A stretch of DNA of 64,000 nt from contig NZ_FCOB02000036.1 of NCBI RefSeq assembly GCF_001545075.1, positions 1 through 64,000 of the forward strand, in the 5' to 3' direction. Position 1 is the stretch's first letter; each line of letters starts with the position of its first letter. Below the pieces are notes generated by a model. It had not been told where the DNA came from, did not search any database, and was given only the letters and a program-made list of their open reading frames with translations. This document shows, piece after piece, positions 56,799 through 64,000 of the stretch. The stretch is from Caballeronia ptereochthonis. GTDB lineage: Bacteria; Pseudomonadota; Gammaproteobacteria; Burkholderiales; Burkholderiaceae. The position numbers were made by a program, and so were the translations under genes.

Positions 56799-57839
56799 TC
56801 AAGCAACCATCGCAGAAGAAACAGAAGCCAACGGAGGAACCTGCTTGCGCCGCTCCCGCGTCGGCGCGGTGCCAAACGCATCGCGATAGCTCTTCGAGAA
56901 GTGACAAGCTGACTGAAATCCGCACGCCATCGTGATGTGCATGATCGACATGTCGGTCTGAAGCAGCAACTCCCGCGCACGCCGCAGCCGCAACGTCAGG
57001 TAATAGTGCGTCGGCGTCATCCCGAGATGCTCACGGAACAGCCGCTGCAACTGCCTCTGCGACATCCCCGCAAGCCGCGCCAGCTCCTCGCGCGACAAAG
57101 GCTCCTCGATGTTGTTCTCCATCAGCGAGATGACTTCAAAGAGCGACTTGTTGGCCGACCCCAGGCGGGCCACGAGAGGCATGCGCTGCTGCGCGCTCGT
57201 ATCGCGCACATGTTCGACGATGAACTGCTCCGCAATCTGCGTGATCCGCGCCGTACCGACGCGCGCCGCGAGCAGGTTGAGCATCATGTCGAGCGGCGCG
57301 ACGCCGCCCGTGCACGTCACGCGATCACGGTCGATCACGAAAAGCTCTTTGAGGAAGCGCGTGTCGGGAAACTCCTCCTTGAGCGCCGACATGTTCTCCC
57401 AGTGAATCGCGCACGCATAGCCGGCAAGCAGGCCCGCGCGCGCCAGCGCATAGGTTCCGGTGCAAAGCGACCCAAGCACGCTTCCCGTACGCGCAAAGCG
57501 GCGCAACGCGGCGAGATGCTCAGGCGTGGTCGAACGCTGCACGTCGATTCCACCAACGACGAACACGATATCCGGCTGACCGACACATTCCACCGGACCC
57601 GTATCGACGGAAAGCCCGTTGCTCGCCGTCACCGGACCGCCGTCCGGACTCACGATCGACCATCGATACAACGGCTGTCCCGTCAGATAGTTCGCCATGC
57701 GCAGGACTTCGATCGCATTCGTGAACGCGATCATCGTGAAGTTGGGAAGCGGCATGAACGCGAAGTGAGACAGCGACGCCGTACGGTCGGGGGACATGGG
57801 AGAACTGATTCCTTCGAATCTATTGGTGGGCGCCGTCAT
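56799..57839 (-). CDS. GATase1-like AraC family regulator (GbdR/CdhR type)
   Basis: A 346-residue protein: an N-terminal DJ-1/PfpI-like domain (HFAFMPLPNFTMIAFTNAIEVLRMAN, IVFVVGGIDVQ, GSVLGSLCTGTYALARAGLLAG with the nucleophile-elbow Cys) and a C-terminal AraC DNA-binding domain (EPLSREELARLAGMSQRQLQRLFREHLGMTPTHYYLTLRLRRARELL, DMSIMHITMACGFQSACHFSKSYRDAFG). The same architecture is found in GbdR (glycine betaine/dimethylglycine), CdhR (carnitine) and SouR (sarcosine). It sits between the carnitine operon and the betaine-demethylation operon, divergent from glyA, so it may control one or both. Which member it is cannot be settled here. MSPDRTASL at 57797 is an alternative start. Confidence 0.88.
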   Translation of the reverse strand: MTAPTNRFEGISSPMSPDRTASLSHFAFMPLPNFTMIAFTNAIEVLRMANYLTGQPLYRWSIVSPDGGPVTASNGLSVDTGPVECVGQPDIVFVVGGIDVQRSTTPEHLAALRRFARTGSVLGSLCTGTYALARAGLLAGYACAIHWENMSALKEEFPDTRFLKELFVIDRDRVTCTGGVAPLDMMLNLLAARVGTARITQIAEQFIVEHVRDTSAQQRMPLVARLGSANKSLFEVISLMENNIEEPLSREELARLAGMSQRQLQRLFREHLGMTPTHYYLTLRLRRARELLLQTDMSIMHITMACGFQSACHFSKSYRDAFGTAPTRERRKQVPPLASVSSAMVA

Positions 57840-58233
57840 TTGCGACGCTTTGCCACTTTTCCAATTTTGGTTTCGAGTGCAACTACCATGCCATCAGGCT
57901 AAACCCTGAGCAATGCATGGCTTCGCGCATGCTTCGTTGCGCCTACGCACTAGTCCAGGGCCAAGCAGGGCAAGGGACGCACTGCCGAAGCGCACGATCG
58001 TTCCGATGCAGTGCAGCACGGAGCGCAAAAAAATGCGATACACCGAATCGAATCCGGCCACTTGTCGAAAACAGACGCGCATGTCGGAAAAGGCCAAGAA
58101 CACGTCTAAATTCATAAATTGACCGGCAGGGCGAAAGTCAAGAATAGACGCAACGATGAAGGCAACGGGAATCGGCTCAAACCCCCGTCAGACCTTCCTC
58201 CTACGACCGTTACTCTTGACCCACGGACCTTCC
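57840..58233. promoter_or_regulatory. divergent control region, regulator / glyA-dgc operon
   Basis: This 394-base gap has no supported gene and should contain the promoters of both the AraC-type regulator and the glyA operon. Two direct repeats, TGTCGAAAA (58063-58071) and TGTCGGAAAA (58082-58091), are 19 bases apart start to start, about two helix turns. That suits an AraC-family activator. A possible -10 (CATAAAT near 58112) follows. Confidence 0.5.
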
Positions 58234-59508
58234 ATGTCGAACACGAATCCCTTCTTCGAAGAGTCGCTCGCGACCCGCGACGCCTCGGTGCGCGGCGCGA
58301 TCCTGAAAGAGCTGGAGCGACAGCAATCGCAGATCGAACTGATTGCGTCTGAAAACATCGTCTCGCGCGCGGTGCTGGAAGCGCAAGGCTCGGTGCTCAC
58401 GAACAAGTACGCGGAAGGTTATCCGGGCAAGCGCTATTACGGCGGCTGCGAATTCGTCGACGAGATCGAGCAGCTCGCCATCGACCGCATCAAGCAGCTG
58501 TTCAACGCGAAGTTCGCCAACGTGCAGCCGCACTCGGGCGCACAGGCCAACGGCGCCGTCATGCTCGCGCTGACCAGGCCGGGCGACACCGTGCTCGGCA
58601 TGTCGCTCGATGCGGGCGGCCACCTGACGCACGGCGCGAAGCCCGCGCTCTCGGGCAAGTGGTTCAACGCCGTGCAGTACGGCGTGAACCGCGACACGAT
58701 GCTGATCGACTACGAGCAGATCGAAGAGCTCGCGCAGCAGCACAAGCCGTCGCTCATCATCGCGGGCTTCTCGGCGTATCCGCGCGAGCTCGACTTCGCG
58801 CGCCTGCGCAAGATCGCGGACAACGCCGGCGCGAAGCTCATGGTCGACATGGCGCACATCGCGGGCATCATCGCGGCAGGGCGTCACCAGAATCCGGTCG
58901 AGCATGCGCACGTCGTCACCTCCACCACGCACAAGACCCTGCGCGGCCCGCGTGGCGGCTTCGTGCTCACCAACGACGAAGAGATCGCCAAGAAGATCAA
59001 TTCCGCCGTGTTCCCCGGCCTGCAGGGCGGCCCGCTGATGCACGTGATCGCGGGCAAGGCCGTTGCGTTCGGCGAGGCGCTGCAGCCGGGCTTCAAGACC
59101 TATATCGACAACGTGCTCGCCAACGCGAAGGCGCTCGGCGAAGTGCTGAAGGCAGGCGGCGTCGATCTGGTCACGGGCGGCACCGACAACCATCTCTTGC
59201 TCGTCGACCTGCGTCCGAAGGGTCTCAAGGGCAATCAGGTCGAGCAGGCGCTGGAGCGCGCAGGCATCACCTGCAACAAGAACGGCATTCCGTTCGACAC
59301 CGAAAAGCCGACCGTGACTTCCGGCATTCGCCTGGGCACACCCGCTGGCACGACGCGCGGCTTCGGCGTGAACGAGTTCCGCGAAGTGGGCCGTCTGATT
59401 CTCGAAGTCTTCGATTCGCTGCGCGAGCACCCCGAAGGCGATCCGCAAACGGAACAGCGCGTGCGCCGCGAGATCTTTGCGCTGTGCGAACGCTTCCCCA
59501 TCTATTGA
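58234..59508 (+). CDS. glyA: serine hydroxymethyltransferase, betaine-operon copy
   Basis: A 424-residue SHMT. Landmarks: [78 protein letters not shown], and the PLP-lysine motif [16 protein letters not shown]. It converts glycine and methylene-tetrahydrofolate to serine in the cytosol. Its place ahead of the dimethylglycine genes fits the use of glycine and one-carbon units from sarcosine; a housekeeping glyA is expected elsewhere. The start is the ATG at 58234, where family homology begins, though its ribosome site is weak. Confidence 0.93.
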   Translation: MSNTNPFFEESLATRDASVRGAILKELERQQSQIELIASENIVSRAVLEAQGSVLTNKYAEGYPGKRYYGGCEFVDEIEQLAIDRIKQLFNAKFANVQPHSGAQANGAVMLALTRPGDTVLGMSLDAGGHLTHGAKPALSGKWFNAVQYGVNRDTMLIDYEQIEELAQQHKPSLIIAGFSAYPRELDFARLRKIADNAGAKLMVDMAHIAGIIAAGRHQNPVEHAHVVTSTTHKTLRGPRGGFVLTNDEEIAKKINSAVFPGLQGGPLMHVIAGKAVAFGEALQPGFKTYIDNVLANAKALGEVLKAGGVDLVTGGTDNHLLLVDLRPKGLKGNQVEQALERAGITCNKNGIPFDTEKPTVTSGIRLGTPAGTTRGFGVNEFREVGRLILEVFDSLREHPEGDPQTEQRVRREIFALCERFPIY

Positions 59509-59526
59509 GCACACGGAGCAAACAAG

Positions 59527-60498
59527 ATGAGCACCCTGCACGACAACAGCATCATCATCGACGGCCTGAACATCTCGAAGTTCGAGCGCTCCGTGTTCGA
59601 GGACATGAGGAAGGGCGGCGTCACCGCCGTGAACTGCACCGTCTCGGTCTGGGAAGACTTCCAGAAGACCATCGACAACATCGCGGAAATGAAGCAGCAG
59701 ATCCGCGAATACAGCGAAATTCTCACGCTCGTGCGCACGACGGACGACATCCTGCGCGCGAAGAAGGAAAACAAGACCGGCATCATCTTCGGCTTCCAGA
59801 ACTCGTATGCGTTCGAGGACAACCTCGGCTATATCGAAGTGTTCAAGGAGCTCGGCGTGAACGTGGTGCAGCTCTGCTACAACACGCAGAACCTGGTCGG
59901 CACCGGTTGCTACGAAGCCGATGGCGGTCTCTCCGGCTATGGCCGCGAAGTGATTCAGGAGATGAACCGCGTCGGCATCGTGGTCGACCTCTCGCATGTC
60001 GGCGCCAAGACGTCGTCCGATGCGATCGCCTGCTCGAAGAAGCCCGTCACGTACTCGCACTGCTGCCCGTCGGGTCTCAAGGATCATCCGCGCAACAAGA
60101 CGGACGAGCAGCTCAAAGAGATCGCCGATGCGAACGGCTTCGTCGGCGTCACGATGTTCGCGCCGTTCCTCAAGAAGGGCCCGGACGCGACCGTCGAGGA
60201 TTATCTCGAAGCGATCGAATACGTCGTCGATGTGATCGGCGAAGACAAGGTCGGTATCGGCACCGACTTCACGCAAGGCTACAGCACCGAATTCTTCGAC
60301 TGGATCACGCACGACAAGGGCCGTTATCGCCGTCTGACGAACTTCGGCAAGGTGGTCAATCCGGAAGGCATCCGCACGATCGGCGAGTTCCCGAACCTCA
60401 CCGCCGCGATGGAAAAGGCGGGCTGGAGCGAGTCGCGCATCAAGAAGATCATGGGCGAGAACTGGATGCGCTTTTTCGGCGAAGTCTGGAACGTCTGA
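59527..60498 (+). CDS. renal-dipeptidase-like metallopeptidase (M19) of the betaine operon
   Basis: A 323-residue protein: IIIDGLNISKFERSVFEDMRKGGVTAVNCTVSVWEDF, VRTTDDILRAKKENKTGIIFGFQNSYAFEDNLGYIEVF, metal and active-site regions VVDLSHVGAKTSSDAI (His), PVTYSHCCPSGLKDHPRNKTDEQLKEI (His/Arg) and DKVGIGTDFTQGYS (Asp). The classical H-x-D at the N-terminus is D-G-L here, so the metal site differs from true dipeptidases. Homologues sit in the dimethylglycine operon of pseudomonads and relatives; the role there is unproven. It starts 18 bases after glyA. Confidence 0.88.
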   Translation: MSTLHDNSIIIDGLNISKFERSVFEDMRKGGVTAVNCTVSVWEDFQKTIDNIAEMKQQIREYSEILTLVRTTDDILRAKKENKTGIIFGFQNSYAFEDNLGYIEVFKELGVNVVQLCYNTQNLVGTGCYEADGGLSGYGREVIQEMNRVGIVVDLSHVGAKTSSDAIACSKKPVTYSHCCPSGLKDHPRNKTDEQLKEIADANGFVGVTMFAPFLKKGPDATVEDYLEAIEYVVDVIGEDKVGIGTDFTQGYSTEFFDWITHDKGRYRRLTNFGKVVNPEGIRTIGEFPNLTAAMEKAGWSESRIKKIMGENWMRFFGEVWNV

Positions 60499-60527
60499 GA
60501 CCAACGACAAAAACAAGGAACCCTGCG

Positions 60528-61061
60528 ATGCAACCGCAACTGCCTATCGACGTCGACCCGCAAACCGGCGTCTGGACCACCGACGCGCTGCCGATGCTCT
60601 ACGTGCCGCGCCACTTCTTCACGAACAACCACGTCGCCGTCGAGGAAGCGCTCGGCCGCGAGACATACGCCGAGATTCTCTACAAGGCGGGCTACAAGTC
60701 CGCGTATCACTGGTGCGACAAGGAAGCCGAGAAGCACGGCATCAGCGGCATGGCCGTGTTCGAGCATTACCTGACGCGCCTGTCGCAACGCGGCTGGGGC
60801 CTGTTCAGCATCGTCGAAGCCGATCCGGCGACTTCGCATGCGCGCATCCATCTGCATAACTCGTCGTTCGTGCTCGCACAGCCGGGCAAGCACGGCAAGC
60901 TCTGCTACATGTTCGCGGGCTGGTTCGCCGGCGCGATGGACTGGGTCAACGACACCGCGCCCGACAGCACGAAGAAAGGCCCGCGCTCGAAATCGATCGA
61001 GACGCAGTGCGCGGCTGAAGGACACGATCACTGCGTGTTCGAAGTGTCGCCATTGGCATGA
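60528..61061 (+). CDS. V4R-like (DUF5943) protein of the betaine operon
   Basis: A 177-residue protein starting MQPQLPIDVDPQTGVWTTDALPMLYVPRHFF. The second half has the vinyl-4-reductase-like pattern: EAEKHGISGMAVFEHYLTRLSQRGWGLFSIV, RIHLHNSSFVLAQ, LCYMFAGWFAGAMDWV and a terminal ETQCAAEGHDHCVFEVSPL. The paired Cys/His at the end resembles small-molecule or metal sites in 4VR domains. Conserved between the dipeptidase-like gene and dgcA in betaine operons, but of unknown role. It starts 29 bases after the preceding stop and precedes dgcA by 60 bases. Confidence 0.85.
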   Translation: MQPQLPIDVDPQTGVWTTDALPMLYVPRHFFTNNHVAVEEALGRETYAEILYKAGYKSAYHWCDKEAEKHGISGMAVFEHYLTRLSQRGWGLFSIVEADPATSHARIHLHNSSFVLAQPGKHGKLCYMFAGWFAGAMDWVNDTAPDSTKKGPRSKSIETQCAAEGHDHCVFEVSPLA

Positions 61062-61121
61062 CCGCGCAGGAGACGGCGCAGCAAAGTAGTTGCATGTAAA
61101 ACCATTCCGAGGTCGATCGCA

Positions 61122-63185
61122 ATGCGTTACCCGAACCTTTTCAAGCCTCTCCAGCTGAACAAGCTGACCCTGCGAAACCGCATCGTCAGCACGGCGCACG
61201 CGGAGGTCTATGCCGAACCGGGCGGCCTGCCCGGCGATCGCTATATCCGTTACTACGAGGAGAAGGCGAAGGGCGGCGTCGGCCTCGCCGTGTGCGGCGG
61301 TTCGAGTCCCGTATCGATCGACAGCCCGCAAGGCTGGTGGAAATCGGTGAACCTGGCGACCGACAAGGTCATCGACCCGCTCTCGCGTCTCGCCGAAGCG
61401 ATGCATCGTCACGGTGCGTTCATCATGATCCAGGCGACGCACATGGGCCGCCGTTCCGCGTGGCACGGCGAGCACTGGCCGCACCTGATGTCGCCCTCGG
61501 GCGTGCGTGAGCCGGTGCACCGCGGTAACGCCAAGATCATCGAGGTGGAAGAGATCAAGCGCATCATCGACGACTTCGCGGCGGCCGCGAAGCGCGTGAA
61601 GGATGCGGGCATGGACGGCATCGAGATTTCGGCGGCGCACCAGCATCTGATCGACCAGTTCTGGAGCCCGCGCACCAACTTCCGCACGGACGAGTGGGGC
61701 GGCTCGCTCGAGAACCGTCTGCGCTTCGGTACGGAAGTGCTGAAAGCCGTGCGTGAAGCAGTGGGCGCGGACTTCTGCGTCGGCCTGCGCATGTGCGGCG
61801 ACGAGTTCCATGAAGACGGTCTCTCTCACGAGAACCTGAAGGAAATCGCGCAGGCGATGGCCGAGACGGGCCTGATCGATTACCTCGGTGTGATCGGCTC
61901 CGGCGCCGATACGCACAACACGCTCGCCAACTGCATGCCGCCGATGGCGCTGCCGCCCGAGCCGTTCGTGCATCTCGCCGCGGGCATCAAGTCGGTGGTG
62001 AAGCTGCCGATCATGCATGCGCAGAGCATCCGCGACGCGGGTCAGGCGGAACGTCTGCTCGCCAACGGCATGGTCGATCTCGTCGGCATGACGCGCGCGC
62101 AGATCGCCGATCCGCACATGGTCATCAAGATCCGCGATGGCCGCGAGGACGAGATCAAGCAATGCGTCGGCGCGAACTATTGCATCGACCGTCAGTACAA
62201 CGGGCTGGATGTGCTGTGCGTGCAGAACGCGGCGACCTCGCGCGAAGCGACCATGCCGCATGTCATCGAAAAGACGCGCGGGCCGAAGCGCAAGGTCGTG
62301 GTGGTGGGCGCGGGTCCGGCCGGCCTTGAAGCGGCGCGCGTGGCGCGTTCGCGCGGCCACGACGTCGTGCTGTTCGAGAAGAACGATTACGTCGGTGGCC
62401 AGATCATGCTTGCGGCAAAAGCGCCGCAGCGCGAGCAGATGGCCGGCATCGTGCGCTGGTTCGACATGGAGACGAAACGCCTCGGCGTCGATCGACGTCT
62501 GGGCGTCGCCGCCGACGACAAGACGATCATGGCCGAGAAGCCGGACATCGTCGTGCTGGCGACGGGCGGCTCGTCGTTCACGGACCAGGTGCCCGCGTGG
62601 GGCGTCGAGCAGGGTCTCGCGGTGAGTTCGTGGGACATCCTCTCGGGCAAGGTCGAGCCGGGCAAGAACGTGCTCGTCTATGACGGCGTCTCCACACATG
62701 CGGGGGCGGGCGTCGCGGACTTCATCGCTTCGCGCGGCAACAATGTCGAAATCGTCACGCCGGACGTGAAGGTCGCCGACGACACCGGCGGCACCACGTT
62801 CCCGATCTTCTATCGTCGCCTCTACGCGCAAGGCGTGATCCACACGCCGAACTACTGGCTCGACAAGGTCTACGAGGAAGATGGCAAGAAGATCGCCGTG
62901 ATCCGCAACGAGTACACGGAGGAGCAGGAAGAGCGCGCGGTCGATCAGGTCGTGATCGAAAACGGCATCACGCCGAACGATGCGCTCTACTGGAAGCTCA
63001 AGCCCGAGTCGCTCAATCGCGGGCAAGTCGATGTGCACAAGCTCTTCGCCTCCGAACCGCAGCCGTGCCTGAGCGAAGAACTCGGCAACGGACGCTTCCT
63101 GCTGTTCCGCGTCGGCGACTGCATCTCGATGCACAACATCCACAGCGCGATCTACGATTCGCTGCGCCTCTGCAAAGACTTCTGA
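61122..63185 (+). CDS. dgcA: dimethylglycine demethylase subunit DgcA
   Basis: A 687-residue flavoprotein of the trimethylamine dehydrogenase/old yellow enzyme type. The N-terminal FMN barrel (residues 1-340: [69 protein letters not shown]) is followed by an iron-sulfur segment at 345-370. A C-terminal FAD/NAD-like domain begins [23 protein letters not shown]. It removes a methyl group from dimethylglycine to give sarcosine, passing electrons to DgcB. In the iron-sulfur segment the residues are Cys348, Ala351, Cys354 and Cys366, so one of the four cysteines of trimethylamine dehydrogenase is missing. Confidence 0.93.
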   Translation: MRYPNLFKPLQLNKLTLRNRIVSTAHAEVYAEPGGLPGDRYIRYYEEKAKGGVGLAVCGGSSPVSIDSPQGWWKSVNLATDKVIDPLSRLAEAMHRHGAFIMIQATHMGRRSAWHGEHWPHLMSPSGVREPVHRGNAKIIEVEEIKRIIDDFAAAAKRVKDAGMDGIEISAAHQHLIDQFWSPRTNFRTDEWGGSLENRLRFGTEVLKAVREAVGADFCVGLRMCGDEFHEDGLSHENLKEIAQAMAETGLIDYLGVIGSGADTHNTLANCMPPMALPPEPFVHLAAGIKSVVKLPIMHAQSIRDAGQAERLLANGMVDLVGMTRAQIADPHMVIKIRDGREDEIKQCVGANYCIDRQYNGLDVLCVQNAATSREATMPHVIEKTRGPKRKVVVVGAGPAGLEAARVARSRGHDVVLFEKNDYVGGQIMLAAKAPQREQMAGIVRWFDMETKRLGVDRRLGVAADDKTIMAEKPDIVVLATGGSSFTDQVPAWGVEQGLAVSSWDILSGKVEPGKNVLVYDGVSTHAGAGVADFIASRGNNVEIVTPDVKVADDTGGTTFPIFYRRLYAQGVIHTPNYWLDKVYEEDGKKIAVIRNEYTEEQEERAVDQVVIENGITPNDALYWKLKPESLNRGQVDVHKLFASEPQPCLSEELGNGRFLLFRVGDCISMHNIHSAIYDSLRLCKDF

Positions 63186-63200
63186 CGAGGGTAATGGACG

Positions 63201-64000
63201 ATGAACCCCGTGTTTGTCATCACCGCGTTGCTGTGGCTTTCGATGGCGGGCCTCGCGTTCGCCTTGTTGAAGCGCGCGGCATACTGGCGCGAAGGCCGCG
63301 CGACGGCGGCGGGCGCATACGGATGGGCGAACCTGCTCACCATTCCGAAGCGCTATTTCGTCGATCTGCATCATGTCGTGGCGCGCGATCCGTATATCGC
63401 GAAGACGCACGTCGCGACTGCCGGCGGCGCGATCCTCGCAATGGGGCTCGTCTTCATCAACTATGGCCTCGCGATCTACTCGCCCTGGCTCGACCGGCTG
63501 ATCTTCATCGCGGCGATCATCATGCTCGTCGGCGCGGTGTTCGTATGGAAGCGCCGTCACGCGAAGGACGTGCCCGCGCGTCTGTCGCACGGACCGTGGG
63601 ACAGCCTGCCGCTGCTGCTCGGCTCGTTTGCGCTCGGCCTCGCGTTGTTCATGCTGCTGCCTGCTTCGTGGATGTCGGGCGCGCTGGCGATCATCGTCGC
63701 GCTGCTGATCGCGGCCGGGGCGTACACGATGACCTTCGGCGCGGCGAAGGGCGGCCCCATGAAGCACGCGATGGCCGGCCTCCTGCATCTCGCGTTCCAT
63801 CCGCGTCAGGAGCGCTTTCAGGCGAACAGCCAGCACGAGCATGACGTGGTGCCGCCCACGGCACTCAAGAAGCCCGTGCTGGATGCGAAGGAATACGGCG
63901 TCGGCAAGCCGGTCGAGTTTCGCTGGAACCAGCTGCTGAGCTTCGATGCCTGCGTGCAGTGCGGCAAGTGCGAAGCCGCGTGCCCCGCGTTCGCGTCGGG
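63201..64000 (+). CDS. dgcB: dimethylglycine demethylase subunit DgcB (ferredoxin-like), 5' part
   Basis: The frame opens at the ATG at 63201, 15 bases after dgcA, and is still open at the window edge (266 codons). The N-terminus MNPVFVITALLWLSMAGLAFALLKRAAYW is a membrane segment. About four further segments follow to residue 190. The last visible residues, FDACVQCGKCEAACPAFAS, are a CxxCxxCxxxCP 4Fe-4S motif. This is the DgcB/heterodisulfide-reductase-like electron-transfer subunit that takes electrons from DgcA. The second half and any following etf genes lie outside the window. Confidence 0.93.
   Translation, partial: MNPVFVITALLWLSMAGLAFALLKRAAYWREGRATAAGAYGWANLLTIPKRYFVDLHHVVARDPYIAKTHVATAGGAILAMGLVFINYGLAIYSPWLDRLIFIAAIIMLVGAVFVWKRRHAKDVPARLSHGPWDSLPLLLGSFALGLALFMLLPASWMSGALAIIVALLIAAGAYTMTFGAAKGGPMKHAMAGLLHLAFHPRQERFQANSQHEHDVVPPTALKKPVLDAKEYGVGKPVEFRWNQLLSFDACVQCGKCEAACPAFAS

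Noticed and set aside
57913-58122. Short open frames in the regulator/glyA gap
   Set aside because: No ribosome site and no recognisable content; the region carries direct repeats and promoter-like sequence instead.
60324-63842. 1172-codon open frame opposite dgcA and its neighbours
   Set aside because: It crosses several real genes and is extremely rich in Arg, His and Asp with no domain; a codon-bias artefact.

Overview
The window is high-GC DNA from a betaproteobacterium of the Burkholderia sensu lato group, most likely Paraburkholderia or Caballeronia. The basis is codon use, the families present (MocR next to DUF2917, DUF748, DUF29, duplicated acnA/glyA) and the mix of small catabolic operons, each with its own regulator. 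That mix is typical of a secondary chromosome or a metabolic region. I saw no rRNA, tRNA, CRISPR array, phage gene, transposase or replication origin. About 57 protein genes can be supported; the first (prpC) and last (dgcB) are cut by the window edges.

Layout. 1-4950: 2-methylcitrate cycle genes (end of prpC, prpD, acnA) with an MliC-like exported protein between them, closed by a strong terminator. 5-10.5 kb: DUF2917 and a MocR regulator, a DUF1932 reductase, a small hypothetical gene, and an aldehyde dehydrogenase divergent from a MarR regulator. 10.5-15 kb: an exported DUF5666-like protein, a molybdopterin oxidoreductase and a cytochrome b, divergent from a CusRS/HprRS-like two-component system. 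15-18 kb: a cNMP-binding/thioredoxin-reductase-like flavoprotein translationally coupled to a DedA-rhodanese fusion. 18-24 kb: the four-carbon acid sugar (tetronate) operon, GntR regulator-ltnD-otnK-otnC-otnI-denD. 24-27 kb: a thioredoxin, two unrecognised genes made of three copies of one 75-85 residue module, a ketopantoate-reductase-like gene and a GIY-YIG-like gene. 27.4-28.8 kb: gnd. 28.8-35.6 kb: a LacI-controlled ribose-type ABC sugar operon with an isomerase and a dehydrogenase. 35.7-45.2 kb: a YciI-like protein, an SDR/thiolase pair with a MarR regulator, an orphan amino-acid binding protein, LysR/aminotransferase/binding protein, and a DHA2 drug exporter. 45-51 kb: DUF29, a very large AsmA-like DUF748 protein, and a DUF1254/DUF1214 lipoprotein. 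51.4-53.8 kb: a copper ATPase under a textbook CueR-type promoter. 53.7-64 kb: a carnitine to glycine betaine to dimethylglycine to sarcosine/glycine region (cdhB, cdhA, cdhC, AraC/GATase1 regulator, glyA, dipeptidase, V4R-like protein, dgcA, dgcB).

Three things stand out. First, a dispersed non-coding repeat occurs in four places (14.9, 20.0, 56.2 and 56.5 kb). One copy splits the tetronate operon, two form a head-to-head inverted pair beside the carnitine operon, and one has collapsed to a hairpin. Second, the triple-module gene pair at 24.4-25.3 kb sits beside AT-rich DNA, matches no family I can name, and has cysteine pairs exactly 38 residues apart in two of the three modules. Third, several perfect palindromes link regulators to their likely targets, notably AGTGCATATGCACT in front of both the MarR gene and the SDR/thiolase pair. 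Domain and family assignments come from reading the translations by eye; no database search was run.
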